Source: Verrucomicrobiota bacterium (GTDB lineage: Bacteria > Verrucomicrobiota > Verrucomicrobiia > Limisphaerales > J093). Taken from it: a stretch of DNA of 64,000 nucleotides. The notes under the pieces were generated by a model. The model searched no databases, was not told where the DNA came from, and saw only the letters and a program-made list of their open reading frames with translations. Position 1 is the stretch's first letter, and every line of letters starts with the position of its first letter. The DNA lies in assembly GCA_016716505.1 (NCBI GenBank), contig JADJWF010000001.1, forward strand, positions 310,001-374,000. The letters are read 5' to 3'. Shown piece by piece: positions 63,350 to 64,000 of the stretch. The translations under genes and the position numbers were made by a program.

Positions 63350-64000
63350 ACCCGTTCAGCTATCTGGAGGCGCTGAGGCTGGCCGCGCCGGAAACGGCGC
63401 TGGCGGTGGCGGCACTGGCGGTGTTGTTCGCCGACCTCGGGGGGATGCGTGGGGAATCGCTCCGCCACCGCGCCATTCTCGGCGCGGGCATAACGGCGGT
63501 CGGTGGCGCGATGGCGCTGCTGTGGCTGGGGTTCGCGCCGGGTTACGGAACGATCGCCGAGGGCGTGTTGGTCACCAGCCCGCTGACTCAACTGGTGAAG
63601 GCTGGGTTGGTCCTGCTCACTTTGCTGGTGGCCGGACTCTCACTGGATCCGCGGTTCACCGGCCACGTGGGCGAGTACTTCAGTCTGCTGCTGCTCGGAA
63701 CCATCGGCATGATGGTGCTCGTCAGCACGCAGGATCTCCTGATGCTGTTCCTCGCGCTGGAACTGACCAGCCTGCCGCTGTACGTCCTGGCGGGGTTCAA
63801 CAAACGCGACCGCGCCTCCGCCGAGGCGGCGCTCAAGTACTTCTTCTTTGGCAGTGTCGCGGCGGCGTTTCTTCTCTTCGGTTTCAGTCTGCTCTACGGC
63901 GTGGCCGGCAGTACCCGCTTGCCGGTCATCGCGGCCGCCGTCGCCCTCAAGCCCCCGGATGCGCTGACGCTCGTTGCCCTCGTCTGCGTGGTGATGGGCT
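63346..64000 (+). CDS. nuoN: NADH-quinone oxidoreductase subunit N, N-terminal part
   Basis: Starts with a GTG at 63346 overlapping the stop of the second nuoM, and runs off the window after 218 codons. Reading NPFSYLEALRLAAPETALAV, a later EYFSLLLLGTIGMMVLVSTQ, DLLMLFLALELTSLPLYVLA and GFNKRDRASAEAALKYFFFG, it shows the conserved Glu in the ELTSLPLY helix and the family's AALKYF motif. This is the last expected membrane-arm subunit. Confidence 0.92.
   Translation, partial: MNPFSYLEALRLAAPETALAVAALAVLFADLGGMRGESLRHRAILGAGITAVGGAMALLWLGFAPGYGTIAEGVLVTSPLTQLVKAGLVLLTLLVAGLSLDPRFTGHVGEYFSLLLLGTIGMMVLVSTQDLLMLFLALELTSLPLYVLAGFNKRDRASAEAALKYFFFGSVAAAFLLFGFSLLYGVAGSTRLPVIAAAVALKPPDALTLVALVCVVMG

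Overview
The window is high-GC, densely packed bacterial chromosome. It most resembles the Verrucomicrobiota (Limisphaerales/Pedosphaera-like). That placement is inferred from gene content, not from a marker tree: Tat-exported Gfo/Idh/MocA and sugar-isomerase-like proteins, DUF1080, ThuA, GH97 and GH2/DUF4965 glycan proteins, secreted proteins ending in a 'Y.VE.S.DL..W' module, the futalosine menaquinone enzyme MqnE, and an outer-membrane assembly operon (dnaB-bamA-ompH) typical of a diderm.

Layout. 1-18.5 kb is ordinary chromosome: rph, a histidine phosphatase, prmA, yhbY, a YebC-family gene and ribD; a DUF1080 lipoprotein; a Gfo/Idh/MocA protein; a three-gene envelope set (DUF883, holin-X-like, YqjK-like); hcp; a CPA2 antiporter; a PfkB kinase; an LAB_N membrane protein; a glycogen-binding module; a ROK kinase and a left-handed beta-helix transferase.

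18,777-25,806 is a 7.0-kb island inserted in a tRNA-Arg(ACG) gene. It is bounded by an exact 49-bp direct repeat of the tRNA 3' half. Inside each end, about 80-130 bp from the repeat, lies a run of five TTGCC-like units in about 10-bp phase. The island holds two broken tyrosine-recombinase fragments on opposite strands, phage tail-like genes, and an apparently complete diversity-generating retroelement (DGR). The DGR has a secreted VWA + FGE/SUMF1 target protein, a variable repeat (VR) at its 3' end, an HRDC accessory gene, a YMDD reverse transcriptase with the DGR-type 'IGSLTSQ' motif, and a template repeat (TR) lying inside the 3' end of the RT frame. VR and TR are 124 bp each and differ at 18 positions. 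All 18 are adenines in the TR; none of the 93 non-A positions differ. This is the main discovery of the window.

26-50 kb returns to chromosome: a YjhG/YagF-type D-xylonate dehydratase, a ThuA protein, ompH-bamA-dnaB (minus strand), GH97, mqnE, FG-GAP and other secreted proteins, a DUF457 membrane protein, def, a PfkB kinase, parB, and a 1477-residue GH2-DUF4965 fusion.

50.4-53 kb is a degraded zone: a truncated glycosyltransferase abuts a transposase remnant, followed by a 2-kb mosaic of five direct repeats built from palindromes and alternating between two module types.

53-64 kb holds a DUF6498-like membrane protein, a DRE-TIM aldolase, and a complex I membrane-arm operon ordered nuoI-H-J-K-L-M-M-N. 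The second nuoM carries an apparent one-base frameshift at a G5 run, and nuoN runs off the window edge. No peripheral-arm genes (nuoA-G) are present upstream in this window.
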